From Bacillota bacterium (GTDB lineage: Bacteria > Bacillota > Clostridia > Lachnospirales > CAG-274), in the NCBI GenBank assembly GCA_017543265.1, contig JAFYGI010000024.1:1-64000 (forward strand): a stretch of 64,000 bases of DNA. The letters run 5' to 3'. This document shows, piece after piece, positions 24,665-32,609 of the stretch; the stretch's first letter is position 1, and each line of letters begins with the position of its first letter. The notes beneath the pieces are model-generated. The model did no database searches. It saw only the letters and a program-made list of their open reading frames with translations, and had not been told where the DNA came from. A program made the position numbers and the translations under genes.

Positions 24665-25921
24665 ATGCAAGATTATAACCGAATGCTTGACAGCATAAAT
24701 TCACTTACTATTTACAAAAATATAGCAAACGACAAAATAATCAAAATTTTAAAGCGCGTTTTAACGGACGAGGACAATCTTAACGCCCTTGCCGACCTGA
24801 CGGCGTTTTTGGTAAAGCAGGCCGAGGAAAAGGGGTTCAGCGGAAATTTATTTAAAAACTACATCAACCACCTTATTATCTCGGACGAGAATGTTTTCAC
24901 ACTTTTTTGCGAAAACAATGCGCATTTCAGCGGCGATATCTCACTTGGCAAACTGGCGCAGGCCGACATAGCCGCCCTTACGGAGCTTGCGGAGACCGAT
25001 TTGACACAGCTGCCCGACAGCCGCTTTATGATGGATGCGATGGAGCTTTTAATGGACTATACCCCCGTCAATCCAAAGGTCGGCCTTTCGTCGGAAACGC
25101 TTAATATCAACAATATCGTAGACTTTCACAGGAAAAACGGCTGCGGCGATATCTCCATTTACCGCGTATTCAAGTACAGAAGCGACAAAAAAGCCCTTGT
25201 GGGCGTGGAGCATCCCGACACCATAACCTTTGACGACCTTATCGGCTATACCGCCCAGATAAGCGAGCTGCGCGACAATACCGAGGCCTTTTTACAGGGC
25301 TTCCCCGCAAACAATATTTTGCTTGTCGGCGCAAGGGGCACGGGCAAATCCTCCTCCGTAAAGGCACTTGTAAACGCCTACCACGACAAGGGGCTCAGAC
25401 TTGTGGAGATAACCAAGGAGCAGATAGCCGAACTGCCCGATATTTTAAAGCTTTTAAGGCCACGCGGCAGAAAGTTTATTGTTTATATCGACGATCTGTC
25501 CTTTGACGAGAACGAGATACAGTACAAATACATGAAATCTCTGCTGGAGGGCGGCAGCGAGGGCAAGCCCGACAATGTGCTGTTTTACGCGACCAGCAAC
25601 CGCCGCCATATCATACAGGAAAAATGGAGCGACCGCAACACCGACAGCACCGTTGCCGATATCCATACCGCCGACACGCTTAACGAAAAGCTGTCGCTTT
25701 CCGACCGTTTCGGCATAACCATAACCTACTCCAAGCCCACACCGCAGGAATATGTAAATATCGCCGTCGGCCTTGCCAAGCGAAACGGCATAACCCTCTC
25801 CGACGAGGAGATAAAGCAGGCTGCCCTGCGTTGGGAGCTTAACCAAAAGGGTATGTCGGGCAGAACGGCAAAGCAGTTTATCGAAAACCTGATGTGGGAA
25901 GAAAAAAAGAAAAGGAATTAA
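24665..25921 (+). CDS. DUF815-family AAA ATPase
   Basis: 418 aa. Walker A GARGTGKSS near residue 220, Walker B FIVYIDDLSF near 273, sensor region FYATSNRRHII near 300, and an arginine-finger-type LSDRFGITI. This layout is that of DUF815 ATPases, predicted AAA proteins of unknown role that are widespread in Firmicutes and Proteobacteria. The N-terminal 180 residues are helical and not conserved. AAAAGGAG lies before the ATG, and it overlaps closely with deoC (4-nt gap). Confidence 0.85.
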   Translation: MQDYNRMLDSINSLTIYKNIANDKIIKILKRVLTDEDNLNALADLTAFLVKQAEEKGFSGNLFKNYINHLIISDENVFTLFCENNAHFSGDISLGKLAQADIAALTELAETDLTQLPDSRFMMDAMELLMDYTPVNPKVGLSSETLNINNIVDFHRKNGCGDISIYRVFKYRSDKKALVGVEHPDTITFDDLIGYTAQISELRDNTEAFLQGFPANNILLVGARGTGKSSSVKALVNAYHDKGLRLVEITKEQIAELPDILKLLRPRGRKFIVYIDDLSFDENEIQYKYMKSLLEGGSEGKPDNVLFYATSNRRHIIQEKWSDRNTDSTVADIHTADTLNEKLSLSDRFGITITYSKPTPQEYVNIAVGLAKRNGITLSDEEIKQAALRWELNQKGMSGRTAKQFIENLMWEEKKKRN

Positions 25922-25925
25922 AGCC

Positions 25926-26576
25926 ATGGATATAAAAAATATTCTTTCAAAGGTCGATCACACGCTTCTTTCCCCGTCCGCGACCTGGGACGAGATACGC
26001 GGCATCTGTGACGACGGCATAAAATACCAAACGGCAAGTGTCTGCATACCGCCCTGCTTTGTAAAGCAGGCGGCGGAATATGTACACGGCAGGGTAAAGA
26101 TATGCACAGTTATCGGTTTTCCGCACGGCAACAGCACCGCCGCCGTTAAGGCCTATGAAGCGGGCGAGGCTGTGAAGGACGGTGCGGACGAAATAGATAT
26201 GGTAATAAATATCGGTGATGTCAAGGCCGCAAAATACGCCACGGTTTTAAGAGAGATAGACCGCGTAAAGCAGGCCTGCGGCGATAAGGTGTTAAAGGTG
26301 ATAATCGAGACCTGTGACCTTACCGACGACGAAAAAATAAATATGTGCAAGATCGTCGAGCAAAGCACCGCCGATTTTATAAAGACCAGTACGGGCTTTT
26401 CCTCGGGCGGCGCGACTGCGCATGATGTCGCACTTTTTGCAGAAAACATAAAAACCAAAAAAATAAAGGCCGCAGGCGGTATCAAGTCCATAGCCGATGC
26501 GGAGGAATTTTTAAGCCTCGGCGCCGACAGACTGGGTACCAGCAGGATAGTGAAAATAGTTAAACAAAACGAATAA
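25926..26576 (+). CDS. deoC: Deoxyribose-phosphate aldolase
   Basis: 216 aa, normal length. Splits 2-deoxyribose-5-phosphate to glyceraldehyde-3-phosphate and acetaldehyde in deoxynucleoside breakdown. KVDHTLLSP opens the TIM barrel; Schiff-base Lys lies in DFIKTSTGF and a second conserved Lys in IKAAGGIKS. Last gene of the five-gene operon, which is an unusual place for it: no deoxynucleoside phosphorylase or phosphopentomutase is adjacent. Confidence 0.95.
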   Translation: MDIKNILSKVDHTLLSPSATWDEIRGICDDGIKYQTASVCIPPCFVKQAAEYVHGRVKICTVIGFPHGNSTAAVKAYEAGEAVKDGADEIDMVINIGDVKAAKYATVLREIDRVKQACGDKVLKVIIETCDLTDDEKINMCKIVEQSTADFIKTSTGFSSGGATAHDVALFAENIKTKKIKAAGGIKSIADAEEFLSLGADRLGTSRIVKIVKQNE

Positions 26577-26599
26577 CGCCGGAACAAACCTTTACAAAA

Positions 26600-26640
26600 A
26601 GCCGCACAAGCCGCATACAATGCCGTTTGTGCGCTTTTTT
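26600..26640 (+). terminator. Terminator of the deoC operon
   Basis: GCCGCACAA / TTTGTGCGC stem with T6; A run on the other side lets it also end the minus-strand histidine kinase gene. Confidence 0.8.
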
Positions 26641-26694
26641 GTCCCTGCCTGCCCGTACAAAAGCCGTTTCTGACACTTTCTCACCCCTTGCCGT

Positions 26695-27309
26695 TTATTT
26701 TTTCAGTTCCACCGTTACCGTACACCCCTTCTCTGTATTTTCAAACGCCATATTTCCCTTATGTTCGTTAACAATGCTTGTACAAATAGCAAGTCCAAGT
26801 CCCGTGCCCCCTTCCTTATCGGTATTGTACGGCTGTCCTATCCGTTTCATTATTTCGGGAGGCATCCCCTTGCCGCTGTCGCATATTTTTGTTACCACCG
26901 TACCGTTTCCCCCGCTGATATTTATTGTTATTTCACCGCTTGACTCTATGGCCTCAACGCTGTTTTTTATCAGATTGAAAAACAGTATGTTCAGTTTTTC
27001 CCTATCCCCTTTCACACAAAGCTCCCTGTCGCCTTTTGTGTGAAAAATTATGTCCTTATCCTTTAACGATATATCGTATCCGCGTATTATTTCCTCTATC
27101 AGCGCACGCAGGCAAACGGGCCGCAGTCTTGATGTGTTTGCCGTCACAAGCTCGTCTATTCTGCCTATTTCGCGCTCTATTATCCTGAAATTATCCTCAA
27201 AATCCGCATCTATGCTGCTTTTTATATAGTCCACATTCATTTTTATCAGACTCAGCGGATTTTTTACCTCGTGGGCAAGCGCCGCTGCCGCCTCACGGCT
27301 AATATCCAT
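26695..27309 (-). CDS. Soluble sensor-less histidine kinase
   Basis: 204 aa. The H-box LAHEVKNPLSLI puts the phospho-His at about residue 13, leaving no sensor domain. N box NLIKNSVEA, G1 DSGKGM and G2 GGTGLGL are intact, so it should bind ATP and phosphorylate. No response regulator is adjacent; the nearest is at 31629 on the other strand. It lies 15 nt after the LysM gene and is probably co-transcribed with it. Small orphan kinases of this shape occur among sporulation-related kinases, but that link is inference. Confidence 0.88.
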   Translation of the reverse strand: MDISREAAAALAHEVKNPLSLIKMNVDYIKSSIDADFEDNFRIIEREIGRIDELVTANTSRLRPVCLRALIEEIIRGYDISLKDKDIIFHTKGDRELCVKGDREKLNILFFNLIKNSVEAIESSGEITINISGGNGTVVTKICDSGKGMPPEIMKRIGQPYNTDKEGGTGLGLAICTSIVNEHKGNMAFENTEKGCTVTVELKK

Positions 27310-27324
27310 TTTCTTACCTCCTTT

Positions 27325-28434
27325 TTACTGCGGCAGTACCAGCTCCATGCCCTCTTTCAGGTCGTCCGCATCCTCCATACCGTTAAGCTGCATTATATTT
27401 TCTATCATGCCGATAGTTCCGTATATTTTCTCGCTTATGCGCGAAAGAGTGTCACCCTGCTCCACCCTGTATTCCAGCACGGACATGGTCTCGGCCTCGG
27501 TCTGTGTCGTTTCCTGTGTTGTCGGCTCGGCAGTTGTTTCCTCGGCGGTGGTCTGTGTTGTGTCCACAGGCGGATTTTCGGCCGCAAACACGCTTTTTAC
27601 GCTGTCTGTCGCCGCAAACTCCCTTTTCAGCGCCGCCACATTGCTCTCCAGATCGTTTATCCGCTTGTCGTTTTGCACAAGCCCCGCGCCCATAACAAAG
27701 CATACCATAAGCATAACAAAGCTCAGTCCGCTCATCAGTCCCGCCGTTTTCCTCTCCGCACGGCGTTTCAGCCGTGTTTCGCGCAGGCTCATCCTTTCGG
27801 GCTTCGCATCCTCAAACATTTCCTCGCTTTGCGGCCGTTCGGTCTCAAACTCACTTATCAGTCTGTAGCTTCCGTCGGTCGGACGCAGCTTGTTTTCCAG
27901 CATATACTCGTGCATACCCTCGTTTTTTTCATAGTAGATTATGTAGCCCTTCAGCGCCGAAAACACACCCTCGTTATACACAAAAAAGCTGTTTATCTTT
28001 TCCACGGGGTCGATCAGAAGCATCACATCCAGCCCTCTGTCCATATTTTCCTCGTGATAAGCGCGTATGCCGTCCTTTATGCTGTCCTCATACCCCGGCT
28101 GTATGTACGCCCAGCCCACAATGTCAAGACCCTTAAAGTATATGTCTATTTGCTTTTGGGCGTACTGCCGGCTTTTTTCGGTAAGCTGCACCACTCCGTT
28201 TTTTTGCACGCTGTACTTGCCCTGTACGACACCGCTGATAAACAACGCCTTACTGCCGTCCACCGTGATCTCCTGGCCTATCAGAAAGGCCGCCTTTTCA
28301 CGCTGGGAGTCTGCGTTGGCATACTGCTGCAAATAGGTCGCGGCGTAGTCCTCCACATACACCCGTTTTTCATCGGACAATGTTCCCACCTGCTTTATGT
28401 TTGACGGCAGGATAGTCCTTTCACTTTCATTCAT
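27325..28434 (-). CDS. Membrane protein with MPN/JAMM-like N-domain and C-terminal LysM
   Basis: 369 aa. Residues about 25-190 resemble an MPN (JAB1) fold: EKAAFLIGQ near 43 for the Glu strand, then VGWAYIQPGY where JAMM enzymes have GWYHSHPG, and VMLLIDPVEKINSFFVY matching the viDP..... strand. Both metal-binding His are gone, so a protease role is unlikely. One membrane helix (about 232-255, LMSGLSFVMLMVCFVMGAGL), a short coiled stretch, a Thr/Glu linker and a LysM domain (YRVEQGDTLSRISEKIYG) follow. The LysM should bind peptidoglycan outside; the MPN-like part is inside. Co-transcribed with the kinase downstream. Confidence 0.8.
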   Translation of the reverse strand: MNESERTILPSNIKQVGTLSDEKRVYVEDYAATYLQQYANADSQREKAAFLIGQEITVDGSKALFISGVVQGKYSVQKNGVVQLTEKSRQYAQKQIDIYFKGLDIVGWAYIQPGYEDSIKDGIRAYHEENMDRGLDVMLLIDPVEKINSFFVYNEGVFSALKGYIIYYEKNEGMHEYMLENKLRPTDGSYRLISEFETERPQSEEMFEDAKPERMSLRETRLKRRAERKTAGLMSGLSFVMLMVCFVMGAGLVQNDKRINDLESNVAALKREFAATDSVKSVFAAENPPVDTTQTTAEETTAEPTTQETTQTEAETMSVLEYRVEQGDTLSRISEKIYGTIGMIENIMQLNGMEDADDLKEGMELVLPQ

Positions 28435-28665
28435 TTTTCCTCACTCCTTGATCGTCTTTTGTTTTGCTCTATGAATATACCACAGGGGAAACAAAATATA
28501 TGCCGCTCGCTGTCGATGGATAACCAAAATTTGTAAACAAATATTTACGCAAATTTTCAGCGCTATACATAAAAATTTGTTTTTACACAATAATAAACCA
28601 TATATGAGCCATTGTGCCCGCCGTTACGAATTATCGGCAAAATCGGCAGGCAGGAGGAGGGTTTT

Positions 28666-29178
28666 ATGACATTTTACTATGATACCCGTTCACCCGATTT
28701 TCACGGGCGTTTCAGGGCACAGCTTGAAACAATGACATTGCGGCGCGATGTCGTGTTTTTGTGTATAGGCACGGATAAAATAACGGGGGACAGCCTTGGG
28801 CCGTATATCGGCACACTGCTTAAACGGCGCGGCCATTGCGTTTACGGCTGTCTCGGCGACACGGTAAATGCCACCAACCTGACAGCCGCCGCAGTGCGTA
28901 TCTTCCGCGAGCACCGCGACCCCTTTATTATCGCCGTGGATGCCTGTCTCGGCCGCAGGGAGCACGTCGGCTATGCCTCGCTTTCCACCGAGCGCCTGCG
29001 TGCGGGCGCAGGGGTAAATAAGGTGCTGCTGCCGATAGGAAACATATCCGTCACGGGCATTGTGACCGAGTTTGGCACCAACAGCTTTGCCCGCCTTATA
29101 GATGTTCCCGCCGACAGCATCGCCAAAATGGGCATGGCCATCGCCGATGCCCTTTGTCTTGGCCAACCCTGTATGTAA
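28666..29178 (+). CDS. yyaC: YyaC-family putative spore protease
   Basis: 170 aa. DUF1256/YyaC proteins are related to the germination protease (GPR) fold and are restricted to spore formers. Conserved pieces: VVFLCIGTDKITGDSLGPYIG, GTVNATNL-like (DTVNATNL), IIAVDACLG and GTNSFARL. AGGAGGAGG at 28652-28660 sets the ATG at 28666; an open frame extends upstream without support. Supports an endospore-forming host. Single gene, followed by mutS2. Confidence 0.87.
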   Translation: MTFYYDTRSPDFHGRFRAQLETMTLRRDVVFLCIGTDKITGDSLGPYIGTLLKRRGHCVYGCLGDTVNATNLTAAAVRIFREHRDPFIIAVDACLGRREHVGYASLSTERLRAGAGVNKVLLPIGNISVTGIVTEFGTNSFARLIDVPADSIAKMGMAIADALCLGQPCM

Positions 29179-29255
29179 GAAAAACATAAAATAGGTATGG
29201 ATTTTTTTTGCCGTATATGATAAAATAAGTACAGAAATATTTTTGAGGTAAAGCT

Positions 29256-31616
29256 ATGGACGAGAAAGCACTTCGTGTACTTGAATTTGACAAAATAAAA
29301 GAGCAGCTTACGCGCTGTGCCGCTTCCGCGCTTGGAAAGGCTGCGGCGGAGGCCTTGCATCCCTTTGACGATATCGAGGCTGTCAGGGCTGCACAGAAGG
29401 CCACAAGCGAGGCTGTCAGCATGATATTGAAAAAGGGTTCTCTCTCTCTGGGCGGTCTGCACGACATAACACCGCAGCTGAGGCGCGTTGAAATGGCGGG
29501 TATTTTAAGCATAGAGGAGCTGGAGCAGGTACGGGATTTTCTCTACTCCTGCCGCAAGGCCAAGACCTACGCCAAAAGCGAGAGCAAAAACGACAGCTTT
29601 GAAACGCTGGAGCCGCTGTTTGAGAAAATAGAGACCGTGCCCGAGTTGGAGCGTGAGTTGGAACGCTGTATCGTTTCGGGTGCGATAGACGATGGCGCAA
29701 GCAGCACGCTGCGCGACATCAGGCGGCTTATTATGCAGTCAAACAACCGCATAAAGGAGCAGCTTAACAGCATCATCCACTCCCAGACCTACAGAAATAT
29801 GCTGCAGGACCCTGTCATCACCATACGAAACGAGCGTTTCTGTGTGCCTGTCAAGCAGGAATACAAAAACACATTTTCGGGCATGATACACGACCAGTCC
29901 GCAACGGGAGCAACGGTATTTATAGAGCCTATCAGCGTTGTACAGCTGAACAACAAGATAAAAGACCTGCATTCGCAGGAAATGGCGGAGATAAACCGCA
30001 TACTTGCGCAGCTTTCCGACAGGGTATACCAAAGCCGCATCCCCCTTGCCCAGAATATTGACATTATGGGCGAGCTGGACTTTATCTTCGCCAAGGGCGA
30101 GCTGTCTATCAAAATGAATGCGACCGAGCCGATATTCAATCAGCACGGCTATATAAACATAAAAAAGGGTCGGCACCCGCTGTTGAACAAGGATACAGTC
30201 GTACCGACCGACATATACATCGGCGGCGATTTTACCACCCTGCTTATAACGGGTCCCAACACGGGCGGCAAGACGGTCAGCCTTAAAACGCTAGGGCTTT
30301 TTACCCTTATGGGACAGGCAGGTCTGCATATCCCCGCCTTTGACAACTCGGAGCTTGCGGTGTTTGATGCGGTATTTGCCGACATAGGCGACGAGCAGAG
30401 CATAGAGCAAAGTCTCAGTACGTTTTCGTCGCACATGAGCAATATAGTATATATTTTAAACAATGTGACAAACAATTCGCTTGTGCTTATGGACGAGCTT
30501 GGTGCGGGCACGGACCCCACGGAGGGTGCGGCGCTTGCCGTATCCATAATCAAATATCTTCATGCGCTTGGCATAAGGACAGCCGTTACCACGCACTACA
30601 GCGAGCTTAAATTGTATGCACTCACCGCGGACGGGGTGGAAAACGCAGGCTGTGAGTTTGATGTGGAGACACTTCGCCCCACCTACAGGCTGCTGATAGG
30701 CGTGCCGGGCAAAAGCAACGCCTTTGCCATATCCTCGCGTTTGGGTCTCCCCGAGCATATCATAAACGATGCCCGCGAGGTACTGAGCCACGAGGATATA
30801 AAGCTTGACAACGTGCTTGCCGATATGGAGATAAGCAAGCGCAATCTTATTGCCGAGCAGGAACGTGCGGAAAGCTACCGCCGACAGGCACAGGAGCTGA
30901 AGCAGAAAAACGAGGAGCAGAAGCAAAAGCTGGCAAAACAGCGTGAGAAGATACTGCGTGAGGCTAACGAGCAGGCACGCAGCATTATTTCCGATGCCAA
31001 GGACGAGGCAGATGCTATAATTAAAGAAATAAGAAAAATGCAGCGCGAGGGCATTGAGGGCAACACCCTTGACGAGCAGCGCCAAAAGCTTAAGGCAAAA
31101 ATGGATGCCATGAGCAAGGCGCTTGAAAACAAGGACAAGCCAAAGCACAAGGTACCCAAAACGCTTCATATAGGCGACAAGGTCTGCATACACAGCTTTG
31201 ACCAAAGCGGTATTGTTTCCTCCCTGCCGGACAGCAGCGGAAACCTGACTGTTACCGCAGGCATAATGAAAATGAAGCTTAATATCAAGGACCTTTCGCT
31301 TGACACAAGTGAAACGCCCAAACAGCAGGAAAAGCAGCAGCGTTCCGCCAACAAATTCCGCAAATCACAGACCGTTTCTCCCGAGATAGATCTGCGCGGT
31401 ATGATGAGTCTGGAGGCGACAGATCGTGTTGACAAGTATCTTGACGACGCTTACCTTGCGGGGCTTACCCCTGTGACCATAATACACGGAAAGGGCACGG
31501 GCGCATTGCGTGCCGCCGTACACGAACATTTAAGAAAGCACCCCCACGTCAAAAGCTTCCGCCTTGGCGTATATGGCGAGGGCGAGTCGGGTGTGACCAT
31601 AGTAGAATTAAAATAG
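29256..31616 (+). CDS. mutS2: Endonuclease MutS2
   Basis: 786 aa, full length. MutS core without mismatch-recognition domain: clamp/lever helices, Walker A GPNTGGKTVSL at about 333-343, Walker B LVLMDELGAGTDP and STFSSHM. A coiled coil at about 520-630 leads to the C-terminal Smr nuclease domain (EIDLRGMMSLEA, IIHGKGTGALR). In Bacillus and Helicobacter MutS2 acts on recombination intermediates and stalled ribosomes rather than mismatch repair. TTGAGGTAA precedes the ATG. 12 nt before the response regulator. Confidence 0.96.
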   Translation: MDEKALRVLEFDKIKEQLTRCAASALGKAAAEALHPFDDIEAVRAAQKATSEAVSMILKKGSLSLGGLHDITPQLRRVEMAGILSIEELEQVRDFLYSCRKAKTYAKSESKNDSFETLEPLFEKIETVPELERELERCIVSGAIDDGASSTLRDIRRLIMQSNNRIKEQLNSIIHSQTYRNMLQDPVITIRNERFCVPVKQEYKNTFSGMIHDQSATGATVFIEPISVVQLNNKIKDLHSQEMAEINRILAQLSDRVYQSRIPLAQNIDIMGELDFIFAKGELSIKMNATEPIFNQHGYINIKKGRHPLLNKDTVVPTDIYIGGDFTTLLITGPNTGGKTVSLKTLGLFTLMGQAGLHIPAFDNSELAVFDAVFADIGDEQSIEQSLSTFSSHMSNIVYILNNVTNNSLVLMDELGAGTDPTEGAALAVSIIKYLHALGIRTAVTTHYSELKLYALTADGVENAGCEFDVETLRPTYRLLIGVPGKSNAFAISSRLGLPEHIINDAREVLSHEDIKLDNVLADMEISKRNLIAEQERAESYRRQAQELKQKNEEQKQKLAKQREKILREANEQARSIISDAKDEADAIIKEIRKMQREGIEGNTLDEQRQKLKAKMDAMSKALENKDKPKHKVPKTLHIGDKVCIHSFDQSGIVSSLPDSSGNLTVTAGIMKMKLNIKDLSLDTSETPKQQEKQQRSANKFRKSQTVSPEIDLRGMMSLEATDRVDKYLDDAYLAGLTPVTIIHGKGTGALRAAVHEHLRKHPHVKSFRLGVYGEGESGVTIVELK

Positions 31617-31628
31617 GAGGTTATAACA

Positions 31629-32315
31629 TTGAGCGATAAGATCAAAGTATTAGTAGTTGACGATGATAAACATATAGCAGAGCTTATCTCGCTTTATCTG
31701 GACAAGGAGGGCTACGAGACCCGCGAGGCTTATGCGGGACGTGCCGCAATAAGCGCATTTAAGGAATATGCGCCCAATATCGTACTGCTTGACATAATGC
31801 TTCCGGAGATGGACGGCTACCAGGTATGCCGCGAAATAAGACAGATAAGCAACACGCCTATTATCATGCTTACCGCAAAGGGCGAGGTGTTTGACAAGGT
31901 ACTCGGTCTGGAGCTTGGCGCAGACGACTATATCATAAAGCCGTTTGACCCCAAGGAGCTTATTGCGCGTGTAAAGGCCGTTTTAAGGCGTTATGACAGC
32001 AAGCCCGCCGAGGCTCCCAAGCAGATAGTTTTCCAGAACCTCAATATAAACCAGTCCACCTATGTCGTTACATACCACGACGTTGCGCTGGAGCTTCCGC
32101 CCAAGGAATTTGAGCTTTTAAACTTCCTTGCACAGCACCCCAATCAGGTATTTACGCGCGAGCAGCTTTTGGACAAGATATGGGGCTATGAGTTTATGGG
32201 TGATACGCGCACCGTTGACGTACATATCAAGCGTATCCGCGAAAAAATGCCCTATACCGACAACTGGAGCATAAAGACAGTCTGGGGCGTAGGCTATAAA
32301 TTTGAAACGAAATAA
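31629..32315 (+). CDS. OmpR/PhoB-family response regulator
   Basis: 228 aa. Receiver domain with acidic pocket VVDDDK, phospho-Asp in VLLDIMLPEMDG and Lys in IIKPFDP; winged-helix DNA-binding domain with FTREQLLDKIWGYEF and TRTVDVHIKRIREK. TTG start after TAGGAGG. No sensor kinase follows; the next thing is a terminator. It is an orphan here and its partner could be the soluble kinase at 26695, although nothing in the sequence proves this. Confidence 0.93.
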   Translation: MSDKIKVLVVDDDKHIAELISLYLDKEGYETREAYAGRAAISAFKEYAPNIVLLDIMLPEMDGYQVCREIRQISNTPIIMLTAKGEVFDKVLGLELGADDYIIKPFDPKELIARVKAVLRRYDSKPAEAPKQIVFQNLNINQSTYVVTYHDVALELPPKEFELLNFLAQHPNQVFTREQLLDKIWGYEFMGDTRTVDVHIKRIREKMPYTDNWSIKTVWGVGYKFETK

Positions 32316-32340
32316 CACCAAAATTTCTTTAACAAAAGGG

Positions 32341-32381
32341 CCCGAACGCTGAAACCGCGATCAGCATTCGGGTCTTTTTTT
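32341..32381 (+). terminator. Terminator of mutS2 - response regulator
   Basis: CCCGAACGCTGA / TCAGCATTCGGG with one mismatch, then T7. Confidence 0.92.
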
Positions 32382-32412
32382 GTTCTTTTCAAGGCTTTTG
32401 ATTTTATCAGGC

Positions 32413-32441
32413 AAAAAAAGGGGCACGGAAAACCGTGCCCC
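32413..32441 (-). terminator. Terminator of the pectinesterase unit
   Basis: GGGGCACGG / CCGTGCCCC with a 4-nt loop and T7 on the minus strand, 22 nt past the small ORF. Confidence 0.95.
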
Positions 32442-32462
32442 TTAAATGGTTCAGTCGATAAA

Positions 32463-32591
32463 TTACTTAATATCGCTGTATTTAATCTTGTCCAAATCCG
32501 TAACAGTTATTGCACCAAGGCTGCTTAACATCACGCAATCCTCGTTCTGTAATGCAACAATGCTGATTTCAGGTGTACTATATTTTTTCAT
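32463..32591 (-). CDS. 42-aa peptide gene behind the pectinesterase
   Basis: Translation begins MKKYSTPEISIVALQNEDCV and ends KIKYSDIK. GGAGGAA lies 7 nt before the ATG, and it starts 18 nt after the pectinesterase stop, before the shared terminator. It has one Cys and no signal peptide. Small proteins with the same opening (MKKY.TPEI.V...) are frequent in gut Clostridia and are largely uncharacterised; some resemble precursor peptides. That comparison is from memory. No modifying enzyme is adjacent. Confidence 0.72.
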   Translation of the reverse strand: MKKYSTPEISIVALQNEDCVMLSSLGAITVTDLDKIKYSDIK

Positions 32592-32609
32592 ATTTAATTC
32601 CTCCTTCTA

